From assembly GCA_045601305.1 (NCBI GenBank), contig JAZRZG010000076.1, positions 1-7,774 on the forward strand: a stretch of DNA of 7,774 nt, read 5' to 3'. The translations under genes were made by a program, and so were the position numbers. The first letter of the stretch is position 1; each line of letters opens with the position of its first letter. Below the pieces are notes generated by a model. The model saw only the letters and a list, made by a program, of their open reading frames with translations. It did not search any database and had not been told where the DNA came from. Shown here piece after piece: positions 1-5,366 of the stretch. Source of the DNA: Equadaptatus sp045601305 (GTDB taxonomy: Bacteria > Synergistota > Synergistia > Synergistales > Synergistaceae).

Positions 1-1
1 A

Positions 2-709
2 GGTATGAACCGCATAGGACTTGATGCCGACAAACCTGACGAATGTGAAACTGCCATAAGAAATTTTGCGCCGCGATTTAATCTGACAGGACTTTTTACA
101 CACCTCAGTGCCGCGGACACACCGGCGGAAGATGCCTTTACAGAGCGGCAGATTGATAAATTCAAAACAGTGTGCGAACGTGTCGCAGACTTAAAACTGC
201 CGTACATTCACTGCATGAACTCTGCCGGAGCGTTGTGGCATAAACCATACGGAACGCTTGCAAGACTCGGCATAATTCTTTACGGGCTCAAGCCTGATTA
301 CGCAAGCAGGCTGCCGGAAGGCATTCAGCCGGCGCTTGAGTGGAAATCTGTAGTTGCGATGATAAAAACAATACATAAAAACGAAACGGTAGGCTACGGA
401 AGAACCTTTACCGCAGAGCGCGATATGCGCATAGCGACGATTCCGACAGGCTACGCCGACGGGTACAGCAGAGCGCTGTCAAACAAAGGCTGCGTGCTCA
501 TAAACGGCAAACGCGCACCCATTATCGGCCGCGTCTGCATGGATCAGCTTATGGCGGACATTTCGGAAATTTCCGATGTTAAGCCGCAAGACGAAGTGAC
601 ACTGCTGGGACAGAGATACACTGCTGATGATATGGCGCATGCCATCGGCACAATAGGATATGAAATCGTCTGCGGAATATCAAAAAGAGTTGAACGAGAG
701 TATAAGTAA
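2..709 (+). CDS. alr: Alanine racemase, C-terminal part (5' end outside the window)
   Basis: PLP-dependent alanine racemase interconverts L- and D-alanine in the cytoplasm and supplies D-Ala for peptidoglycan. The frame is already open at base 2 and the first visible residues, GMNRIGL, match the family motif DTGMxRxG, so the ATG at base 5 is internal. Roughly 130-140 N-terminal residues, including the PLP-binding lysine, lie upstream. Visible family landmarks, numbered from the Met at base 5: HCMNSAGAL (69-77; Asn/Ser near the PLP phosphate), VGYGRTF (129-135) whose Tyr (codon 395-397) aligns with the second catalytic base, IPTGYADGYSR (146-156), IIGRVCMDQ (173-181; the Met-Asp pair of the active site) and IGYEIVCGISKRV (217-229) at the C-terminus. 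The gene ends in a normal TAA. No terminator follows directly; a repeat tract begins one base after the stop. Identification is firm; the start is not visible. Confidence 0.95.
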   Translation, partial: GMNRIGLDADKPDECETAIRNFAPRFNLTGLFTHLSAADTPAEDAFTERQIDKFKTVCERVADLKLPYIHCMNSAGALWHKPYGTLARLGIILYGLKPDYASRLPEGIQPALEWKSVVAMIKTIHKNETVGYGRTFTAERDMRIATIPTGYADGYSRALSNKGCVLINGKRAPIIGRVCMDQLMADISEISDVKPQDEVTLLGQRYTADDMAHAIGTIGYEIVCGISKRVEREYK

Positions 710-710
710 A

Positions 711-757
711 TAAGACACAGAGGTATAAAACACGGGAGTACAGAACACAGGAGTAAA
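711..757 (+). repeat. Purine-rich degenerate repeat, about 15-bp unit, after alr
   Basis: Two near-copies of AACACRGGAGTA lie 15 bp apart (starting at 729 and 744), preceded by TAAGACACAGAGG. The same opening, TAAGACAC(A/G)G, stands two bases after the paaK stop (7311-7320), and related units occur at 6020-6066 and 7521-7553. It begins one base after the alr stop. No coding sense is apparent. Function unknown. Confidence 0.5.
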
Positions 758-850
758 AAACAAACATAATAACGCCGAAATACACAACCAAAGACAGCGT
801 AGAAAAGCAATGGCGAATGACGAATTACAAATATAAAACAAAGGATACAA

Positions 851-1110
851 ATGAACAAAAATAACGCATACAACAGCGGTGAACCACATCCGATAGTTGA
901 AAAAAGTCTGCTCTTTGCGAGAAGATTTTGAGATTGTGCAAAGAGTTGTCCTTGGTTGCCGAAGTTGAGAAGAAAATGGCAGCTTGCGAATAATATACAA
1001 CAGGCTGTTGAAATTTCTGTAACGACACCCAAAAAAGAAATTTTGTTGCTGCTTGGTCATTGTAATTTGTTTTTCGTGCAGCGATCACCAAAATACAAAA
1101 CAAAAGCACG
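851..1110 (+). pseudogene. Decayed small gene, probably four-helix-bundle (23S rRNA intervening-sequence) protein
   Basis: An ATG at 851 follows AAGG at 841-844 and opens 26 codons containing HPIVEKSLLFARRF, which resembles the usual N-terminus of four-helix-bundle proteins of the 23S rRNA intervening-sequence family (typically ..I(V)xKSxxFAxRIVxLYKxL..). The frame stops at TGA 929-931. The continuation RLCKELSLVAEVEKKM lies in another frame (931-990, stop 991-993), after which the first frame resumes as ANNIQQAVEISVTTPKKE and runs to about 1110. Two compensating indels therefore explain the pattern. A strong hairpin starts immediately afterwards, where a gene end would be expected. The family assignment is from memory of motif style, not a search. 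The alternative is unrelated AT-rich sequence. Confidence 0.4.
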
Positions 1111-1150
1111 CAAAAATAGCCGGTTGGGGAAAATCCCCGCCGGCATTTTG
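1111..1150. terminator. Strong GC-rich hairpin, probably a bidirectional intrinsic terminator
   Basis: GCCGG (1119-1123) pairs with CCGGC (1140-1144), and GGGGA (1126-1130) with TCCCC (1134-1138), leaving an AAA loop and a small TT/G internal loop. The flanks CAAAA and TTTTG extend it, giving a T-tract 3' on either strand. On the plus strand it would end transcription through the decayed gene just upstream. Confidence 0.65.
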
Positions 1151-1154
1151 TTTA

Positions 1155-1273
1155 AGCTGTCAGTCGTTAACTGTTAGCCTTTCAATATTCTTTTAATTCT
1201 TTCAGCTAATAGCTAATGACTAAAAGCTGACCGCTAATCCCTGTTTGCTGTCAGCCATAAGCCGTCAGCAAAT
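1155..1273. repeat. Degenerate heptamer tandem repeats, NGCTRAY type
   Basis: From 1204 to 1273 the sequence divides into ten consecutive 7-mers without slippage: AGCTAAT, AGCTAAT, GACTAAA, AGCTGAC, CGCTAAT, CCCTGTT, TGCTGTC, AGCCATA, AGCCGTC, AGCAAAT. A shorter upstream tract at 1155-1180 shows the same period (AGCTGTC, AGTCGTT, AACTGTT). The GTCGTTA units at 7436-7523 look like a related variant. The unit is not a multiple of 3 and no coding role is evident. Such heptamer tracts resemble the short tandemly repeated repetitive sequences known from cyanobacteria; relationship not implied. Confidence 0.65.
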
Positions 1274-1310
1274 GTTTTGCTACTTTTCATCTTCTGTTCC
1301 GCTGCTCGGC

Positions 1311-1341
1311 TAAGTGCTACGAAGTGCCGAGTGCTAAGTGC
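1311..1341. repeat. Heptamer repeats, AGTGC type
   Basis: Units TAAGTGC (1311-1317), a 10-bp variant TACGAAGTGC (1318-1327), CGAGTGC (1328-1334) and TAAGTGC (1335-1341). The same family appears in reverse orientation after iorB (5974-6003) and forward after paaK (7474-7501). Confidence 0.65.
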
Positions 1342-1343
1342 AG

Positions 1344-1366
1344 AAAAAGCTCAAACCGCGGTTTGA
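1344..1366 (-). terminator. 16-bp palindrome with T-tract, candidate minus-strand terminator
   Basis: TCAAACCGCGGTTTGA at 1351-1366 is a perfect palindrome. Read on the minus strand it forms a six-bp stem with a CGCG loop, followed by GC and five T (plus-strand A run 1344-1348). That fits an intrinsic terminator for a transcript coming from about 1560. A palindromic protein-binding site is the alternative. Confidence 0.45.
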
Positions 1367-1560
1367 AAAAAATTTGTGTCTCCGACGAACCTACCCAATA
1401 TACGAAGATGATACAGACTTGGGCAGCCCTTCTTCGCATAAAGTCCGGCTTCAACGAGACGTGCATCGTCGCAGGGCGCATTATTTATCCGGTTACTGGT
1501 AGTTGATCCCCCGTAGGTTGGCTGTGGTTCACCGTTTTGAAATTGTGCGATGTTCAGAAA
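1344..1560 (-). ncRNA. Candidate structured minus-strand RNA, family unknown
   Basis: Read on the minus strand, several helices can form. A 7-bp helix joins AACCTAC (plus 1513-1519) with GTAGGTT (plus 1388-1394) and encloses the rest. TATGCGAAGA (plus 1431-1440) pairs with TCTTCGTATA (plus 1399-1408) through 10 bp including one G-U. CGACGA pairs with TCGTTG in the 1445-1475 area, with one G-U. Both wobble pairs become A-C mismatches on the plus strand, which favours minus-strand transcription. The palindromic terminator-like hairpin at 1344-1366 would form the 3' end. The segment looks more GC-rich than its flanks. It does not match any RNA class I can recall (RNase P, tmRNA, SRP, 6S or common riboswitches). 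A minus-strand reading frame also crosses it, so a decayed gene is the alternative. The 5' end is a guess. Confidence 0.3.
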
Positions 1561-1652
1561 CAGAGGTCTCCATATATAACACTGCGACAAGCAGGCACAA
1601 AAAGCAACCGATTGGAGAAATAAGAACAAATTTTTTTTCAAGACGGGGCTGC

Positions 1653-1681
1653 TTGACACACACTCTTACATCTTATATACT
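1653..1681 (+). promoter_or_regulatory. Sigma70-like promoter TTGACA-N17-TATACT
   Basis: A perfect -35 (TTGACA, 1653-1658), a 17-bp spacer and a five-of-six -10 (TATACT, 1676-1681) make this the best promoter match in the window, with a predicted start near 1688. No secure gene lies just downstream: candidates are a short reading frame at 1718, an unrecognised small RNA, or a distal second promoter for rhuM. Confidence 0.5.
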
Positions 1682-1717
1682 GAATCGTTTCTCTGTTACC
1701 GAAGGACATTATCTGAG

Positions 1718-1897
1718 ATGGTCAGTGAGGCAAGGAAGAAAAAAGTTCAGAAAAATTTCAGATTTGGTTGCTTTTTGACGGGGGTAATTGCAGATTTATA
1801 TATGGGGGGTGTGAATAAAAACCGGAAAACAATGACAGAAAAAACAAAGACTGACAACAGACAGCTGAGTGTACTGCGAACTATGAGAGATAAATGA
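1718..1897 (+). CDS. Doubtful 59-codon reading frame behind the promoter at 1653
   Basis: An ATG at 1718 opens 59 codons ending in TGA at 1895-1897. The product would be very basic and Lys/Arg/Thr-rich, with one short hydrophobic stretch (FGCFLTGVIADLYMGGV, about residues 16-32). AAGGA at 1702-1706 is 11 bases from the ATG, longer than ideal. The predicted transcript start (about 1688) would give a 30-nt leader. I recognise no family. The A-rich composition means it may be open by chance; it is listed only because of the strong promoter just upstream. Confidence 0.18.
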   Translation: MVSEARKKKVQKNFRFGCFLTGVIADLYMGGVNKNRKTMTEKTKTDNRQLSVLRTMRDK

Positions 1898-1965
1898 TTT
1901 AAAACTATAGTGCGGAAACAATGAGAAAAATGTGAAAAATAGACAAAAACTGACAATTTCGCTGT

Positions 1966-1992
1966 TTGACAACGGCCAATATGATATATAAT
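1966..1992 (+). promoter_or_regulatory. Promoter-like site before the RhuM gene
   Basis: TTGACA (1966-1971) and TATAAT (1987-1992) are both perfect hexamers but 15 bp apart, shorter than the preferred 17. An overlapping TAATAA (1989-1994) would restore a 17-bp spacer. A start near 2000 leaves about a 110-nt leader in which CAAT/ATTG and ACGC/GCGT can form a bulged hairpin (about 1996-2030). Confidence 0.45.
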
Positions 1993-2108
1993 AACCAATA
2001 AGAAGACGCGTGTTGCGAGCGTATTGTTGGTGTGTATCGCATTTTTCTCGCTTAGGTATTTGTCTTTGTCTCACGTTGTTTTTTAGATTTTGATTAGAGG
2101 TGCCTTGT

Positions 2109-3113
2109 ATGCCAGCAGACTGCGGCAATTCAGAATTTGTGATCTACACGACGGAAGACGGACTTGCAAAAGTTGACGTTCGTTTTGATGAAGATACCGT
2201 ATGGCTGTCACAGGAACAGATGTCGCTGTTGTTTGAAAAAGCGAAATCTACGATTAACGAGCACATAAAAAACATATATGACGAAGGCGAATTGACGCAG
2301 GAGACGACAATGAGAAAATTCGGAAATCCCGAATTTTCGGCAAAGCCTACCAATTACTACAGTCTTGACGTTGTAATTTCAGTAGGTTATCGTGTAAAAT
2401 CGCGCAGAGGCATACAGTTCAGAATATGGGCATCAGGCGTTATAAAAGAATATATGCGGAAAGGCTTTGCGTTAGACGATGAACGAATGAAGCAGCTTGG
2501 CGGCGGGAATTACTGGAAAGAGCTGCTTGACAGAATACGCGACATTCGGTCATCCGAAAAAGTACTGTACCGCCAAGTTTTGGATTTATATGCGACCAGC
2601 ATTGATTACGATCCCAAAAGCGATGAGACAGTCCGTTTTTTCAAAATTGTGCAGAACAAACTGCACTATGCGGCGCACGGTCACACGGCAGCCGAAGTGA
2701 TTTACGAACGCGCGGATGCTTCTAAACCGTTTATGGGACTTACGACATTCAAAGGTGAAATTCCAGTGCTGAGTGACATTGGTACGGCGAAAAATTATCT
2801 GACGGAAACAGAACTGAAAGTTCTCAATAATCTTGTTTCAGGATATTTTGACTTTGCGGAAGTTCAGGCAATCAGGCATAATCCGATGCGCATGGCAGAT
2901 TACATTAAACGATTAAACAGAATCCTTGAATTAAACGGGGAAAATCTGCTTGACGGCGCAGGCAAAGTGAGCCATGAACAGGCAATGAAAAAAGCAGTTG
3001 AAGAATATAGAAAATATCAGGCAGCCACCTTGTCTTCTGTGGAAAAAGAGTACATGGCAGCATTGAAAGCAGCCGCTGAAAAAGTCAGTAAAAAAGGAAA
3101 TAATGCAGAATAA
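2109..3113 (+). CDS. rhuM: RhuM-family protein
   Basis: RhuM proteins are named after a Salmonella pathogenicity-island gene; their biochemical activity is not established, and they often sit in genomic islands or beside restriction systems. I chose the ATG at 2109 because AGAGGTG (2096-2102) lies six bases upstream. A GTG at 2100 overlaps that site and would add only three residues. The 334-residue product is full length for the family. Landmarks: WLSQEQMSLLF..STINEHI (32-52), where the N-terminal domain likely begins with a helix-turn-helix-like segment; NYYSLDVVISVGYRVKS (82-98) and RGIQFRIWASGVIKEYM (100-116); then the signature VQNKLHYAAHGHTAAEVIYE (181-200) with His186, His190 and His192; and AKNYLTETEL and NLVSGYFDFAE before a helical, Lys/Glu/Ala-rich tail. 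No frameshift. It stands alone between repeat-rich spacer and a tiny secreted peptide gene. Confidence 0.88.
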   Translation: MPADCGNSEFVIYTTEDGLAKVDVRFDEDTVWLSQEQMSLLFEKAKSTINEHIKNIYDEGELTQETTMRKFGNPEFSAKPTNYYSLDVVISVGYRVKSRRGIQFRIWASGVIKEYMRKGFALDDERMKQLGGGNYWKELLDRIRDIRSSEKVLYRQVLDLYATSIDYDPKSDETVRFFKIVQNKLHYAAHGHTAAEVIYERADASKPFMGLTTFKGEIPVLSDIGTAKNYLTETELKVLNNLVSGYFDFAEVQAIRHNPMRMADYIKRLNRILELNGENLLDGAGKVSHEQAMKKAVEEYRKYQAATLSSVEKEYMAALKAAAEKVSKKGNNAE

Positions 3114-3145
3114 AAAACAAAATGCATTTTAGGAGAAAAATACAA

Positions 3146-3274
3146 ATGAAAACAACAAAAATGCTCAGAAAACTTGCGACGATCCTAATGCTTTTCGGTT
3201 TCGTGTTCGGCGCGGCAGCGCCCGCAATGGCAGCAACGACAGGCGGACTTTGGAGGAACTTGTCAACAAGCTGA
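3146..3274 (+). CDS. 42-residue peptide with signal sequence; possible frameshift remnant
   Basis: ATG 3146 follows AGGAGA (3131-3136) with a 9-base spacer, 32 bases after the RhuM stop. Residues 1-9 are basic, 10-22 hydrophobic (LATILMLFGFVFG), and AAAPAMA (23-29) ends in a textbook AxA signal peptidase I site. That leaves a mature peptide of only 13 residues, ATTGGLWRNLSTS, before TGA at 3272. In the -1 frame from 3250 the sequence continues LEELVNKLIKK to TAA 3283-3285, which looks like a natural amphipathic C-terminus. Either one base was lost or gained and this is a damaged gene, or the peptide really is this short. The RBS and export signal are intact. A terminator follows at 3311-3339, so it likely shares a transcript with rhuM. 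No family recognised. Confidence 0.5.
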   Translation: MKTTKMLRKLATILMLFGFVFGAAAPAMAATTGGLWRNLSTS

Positions 3275-3310
3275 TTAAGAAATAAATCGGCTGACAGTAT
3301 TAAAAACGTT

Positions 3311-3339
3311 AAAAACTCTGGAGAAATCCGGAGTTTTTT
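3311..3339 (+). terminator. Strong intrinsic terminator after rhuM and the small peptide gene
   Basis: CTCTGGA and TCCGGAG pair around a GAAA loop (one G-T pair), extended by AAAAA/TTTTT flanks, with six T at 3334-3339. It cleanly separates the rhuM unit from the ior unit. Confidence 0.87.
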
Positions 3340-3408
3340 GTGTTATGTGACGCGGTAAGCCGCAGTTTGTCGGTTTCAATTCTGAGGCAATATGAGAAAT
3401 TCTTATAT

Positions 3409-3437
3409 TTGCTTTATTCTCTGCTTTGTGTTATAAA
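3409..3437 (+). promoter_or_regulatory. Sigma70-like promoter for iorAB
   Basis: TTGCTT (3409-3414), a 17-bp spacer and TATAAA (3432-3437) give four of six and five of six consensus matches with ideal spacing. It lies between the rhuM-side terminator and iorA, so it is the natural start of the ior transcript, near 3443-3446. From 3340 to 3408 I see nothing else. Confidence 0.6.
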
Positions 3438-3442
3438 TATCT

Positions 3443-3547
3443 GTAGGGAAAAACAGAGGTTTTTCCGATTGAGACAAGATGAGACAGAGCAGCAGAGCAG
3501 AGCGTATAACGCGCTTATTTCACCTTGTCTTGCGGCAAGGTTTTTTT
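3443..3547 (+). promoter_or_regulatory. iorA leader with competing terminator and antiterminator pairings
   Basis: The leader starts with a perfect 7-bp hairpin, GGAAAAA (3447-3453) with TTTTTCC (3460-3466), and ends in an intrinsic terminator (3522-3547). AGACAAG (3472-3478) is exactly complementary to CTTGTCT (3524-3530), which includes the 5' arm of that terminator, so the two structures exclude each other. This is the layout of a transcription attenuator. No T-box consensus, known riboswitch core or convincing leader peptide is visible; an ATG at 3479 lacks a good ribosome site. The alternative is a free-standing small RNA of about 105 nt with its own promoter and terminator. Confidence 0.45.
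3522..3547 (+). terminator. Terminator hairpin 22 bases before the iorA start codon
   Basis: ACCTTG (3522-3527) pairs with CAAGGT (3536-3541) around an 8-nt loop, with seven T at 3541-3547. It lies downstream of the only evident ior promoter and upstream of the iorA ribosome site (GGAGG, 3558-3562), so some transcripts must read through for iorA to be expressed from that promoter. Confidence 0.6.
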
Positions 3548-3569
3548 GTTGCGGAACGGAGGAAATTTT

Positions 3570-5366
3570 ATGACAGTCAAGCTTTGCATGGGTAACGAGG
3601 CAATAGCGCACGGAGCAATAAATTCCGGCGTAAAAATTGTTGCGGGCTACCCGGGAACACCTTCAACGGAAATTATCGAGACAATACTGCGTGAGAAAAA
3701 TCCGAACATTAACGTGCAGTGGTCAGTCAACGAAAAAGCGGCAATGGAAATCGCGGCAGGCGCAAGCTATACAGGTGCGCGCGCGCTTGTGACGATGAAG
3801 CAGGTGGGGCTCAACGTCGCGTCAGACCCGCTTATGAGCCTTGCGTACATAGGCGTAAAAGGCGGACTCGTAATAGCAGCCGCGGATGACCCGGGTCCTT
3901 GGTCATCGCAAACAGAACAGGATACGCGAGGCTTTGCCAAAAACGCCAATCTTCCCGTTTACGACCCTGCGTCACCAGAAGAAGCGTACGAAATGATACA
4001 GGAAGCGTGTGACCTCTCGGAAGAATTTGCCCTGCCGGTGTTTGTGCGTCCGACAACGCGTGTCTGCCACGCAAGCGCAAGCGTTGACATTGCCGAAGCG
4101 CCGAAAAAGCCGCGTCCCGTTTCAGGCTTTGAAAAACGCCCTGAATGGTGCATATTCCCCGCGCTCTCATACAGAAAACACGGCGAAATAGAAATCAAAC
4201 AACGGCAGCTTTCCGACAGATTCAGCGACAGCCGCTTCAACACAATCGAAGGCAGCAGCAGCAAAGGGATAGCCGTTTCAGGTGTTTCGTACCTTTACGC
4301 CAAAGAAGTAATCGATGAATATAAGCTTGATGTAACACTCTTCAAAGTCGGCAACCCATATCCGCTGCCGGAGAAAAAGGCGGAAGAATTTCTCTCAAAA
4401 GTCAATTCTGTGCTTGTCATAGAAGAGCTTGACCCGATAGTTGAAGAAGGGCTGCTTCTGATAAATCAGGGACGTGCCGAAATATACGGCAAACACACGG
4501 GACACACCCCCTGCAACGGCGAATTCAGCTACGAGATTGTGAAACAGGCAATATTCAAATATCTCGGACTTGAAGAAGAAGCGGCGGAAACCATTGAAAC
4601 GCCGCAATTCCCCGTGCGTCCGCCCGTGCTTTGCCCCGGCTGTCCGCACCGCGCCTCCTTCTACGCGGCAAAGGTCGCGATGAAAGACGAAAAGAAAGTC
4701 GTTTACTGCGGAGACATAGGCTGCTACACGCTCGGCAACGCGGCGCCGCTTAACACAACCGACACCTGTCTCTGCATGGGCGCCGGCATAACGATAGCTC
4801 AGGGACTGCAGCTTGCGGAAGAAGGCATTAAAACCGTCTCCTTCATCGGAGATTCCACTTTCTTTGCGTCAGGCATAACCGGCATAATCAACGCGGTATA
4901 TCAGAAAACGAAAATCACGCTTGTCGTGCTTGACAACCATACAACGGCAATGACCGGACACCAGCCGCACCCCGGAACGGGCTTCACGGCAATGGGCGAG
5001 TCCACGAAAGCGCTTGACATTGAAATGCTGCTCCGCGCCTGCGGAATGGAATACGTAAAAAAAGTCAACCCATTTGACTTTGAAGCGACGGTCGAAGCAA
5101 TCCGCGGAGCGAAAAACTTCGACGGTCCCGCGGCGGTCATAACGGAAGCGCCCTGCATTTTCAAAGCGCCGAAGCCTGCAGCCGTCTGCCGCGTAAACGA
5201 TGCCTGCATAGGCTGTCTGAAATGTATCAGAGAAATCGGCTGCCCTGCAATGACACCGGACAAAGAAGGAAAAGTTGTCATAAACGAAGCTCTCTGCACC
5301 GGCTGCGGACTTTGCGCGAAACTCTGTCCGACAGGTGCGATAAAGGAGGTTTCACGCGATGCGTAA
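3570..5366 (+). CDS. iorA: Indolepyruvate:ferredoxin oxidoreductase, alpha subunit
   Basis: Catalytic subunit of the oxygen-sensitive cytoplasmic enzyme that converts aryl pyruvates plus CoA to aryl-acetyl-CoA, CO2 and reduced ferredoxin. ATG 3570 is preferred: GGAGG (3558-3562) lies 7 bases before it, while the upstream in-frame TTG (3525) falls inside the terminator. The 598 residues are normal for the family. Domain order: N-terminal PYR domain with GYPGTPSTE (26-34) and WSVNEKAAME (51-60), whose Glu55 fits the ThDP-activating residue; a central domain; CPGCPHR (355-361); the ThDP-binding domain with GDIGCYTLG (381-389), FIGDSTFF (425-432) and VVLDNHTTAMTGHQPHPGTG (452-471); and a C-terminal ferredoxin module with two cysteine sets, C546/C549/C552/C558 and C576/C579/C582/C586, for two 4Fe-4S clusters. 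All expected motifs are present. Its last 8 bases overlap iorB, consistent with translational coupling. Confidence 0.97.
   Translation: MTVKLCMGNEAIAHGAINSGVKIVAGYPGTPSTEIIETILREKNPNINVQWSVNEKAAMEIAAGASYTGARALVTMKQVGLNVASDPLMSLAYIGVKGGLVIAAADDPGPWSSQTEQDTRGFAKNANLPVYDPASPEEAYEMIQEACDLSEEFALPVFVRPTTRVCHASASVDIAEAPKKPRPVSGFEKRPEWCIFPALSYRKHGEIEIKQRQLSDRFSDSRFNTIEGSSSKGIAVSGVSYLYAKEVIDEYKLDVTLFKVGNPYPLPEKKAEEFLSKVNSVLVIEELDPIVEEGLLLINQGRAEIYGKHTGHTPCNGEFSYEIVKQAIFKYLGLEEEAAETIETPQFPVRPPVLCPGCPHRASFYAAKVAMKDEKKVVYCGDIGCYTLGNAAPLNTTDTCLCMGAGITIAQGLQLAEEGIKTVSFIGDSTFFASGITGIINAVYQKTKITLVVLDNHTTAMTGHQPHPGTGFTAMGESTKALDIEMLLRACGMEYVKKVNPFDFEATVEAIRGAKNFDGPAAVITEAPCIFKAPKPAAVCRVNDACIGCLKCIREIGCPAMTPDKEGKVVINEALCTGCGLCAKLCPTGAIKEVSRDA

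Larger units (their letters stand above)
710..2108. other. 1.4 kb intergenic region without a confident intact gene
   Basis: Between alr and the RhuM gene no long reading frame has convincing coding character; open frames here come from low-complexity or repeat sequence. In order it holds: a purine-rich repeat (711-757), a decayed small gene (851-1110), a strong hairpin (1111-1150), heptamer repeats (1155-1180, 1204-1273, 1311-1341), a palindrome and possible minus-strand RNA (1344-1560), a promoter-like site (1653-1681) with a doubtful small reading frame (1718-1897), and a promoter-like site before rhuM (1966-1992). From about 1690 to 1960 the sequence is A-rich with little else visible. 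Confidence 0.6.

Noticed and set aside
544..1032. Minus-strand hydrophobic, Cys/Phe/Leu-rich open frame (162 codons) and overlapping ones
   Set aside because: Its composition follows from the A-rich plus strand, it overlaps the conserved end of alr antisense, and no domain or start signal is visible. It is not a real membrane protein.
1380..1545. Known RNA such as RNase P, tmRNA, SRP RNA or a group II intron
   Set aside because: None of the conserved cores I can recall are present on either strand, and no reverse transcriptase frame is in the window.
1351..1659. Minus-strand 102-codon frame as an intact protein gene
   Set aside because: Its N-terminal half looks random and no ribosome site is clear. 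The C-terminal half coincides with the foldable segment at 1380-1540, so I list that as a candidate RNA and keep a decayed gene as the alternative.
3443..3547. T-box or classical leader-peptide attenuator
   Set aside because: The leader is too short and lacks the T-box sequence, and no small frame with a ribosome site and a run of aromatic codons is seen.
3525..3569. Upstream TTG start for iorA
   Set aside because: It would place the start codon inside the terminator stem and add 15 residues not expected in the family. ATG 3570 has GGAGG at the right distance.
3340..3573. 77-codon plus-strand frame in the iorA leader
   Set aside because: No ribosome site, spans promoter and terminator, no recognisable protein features.
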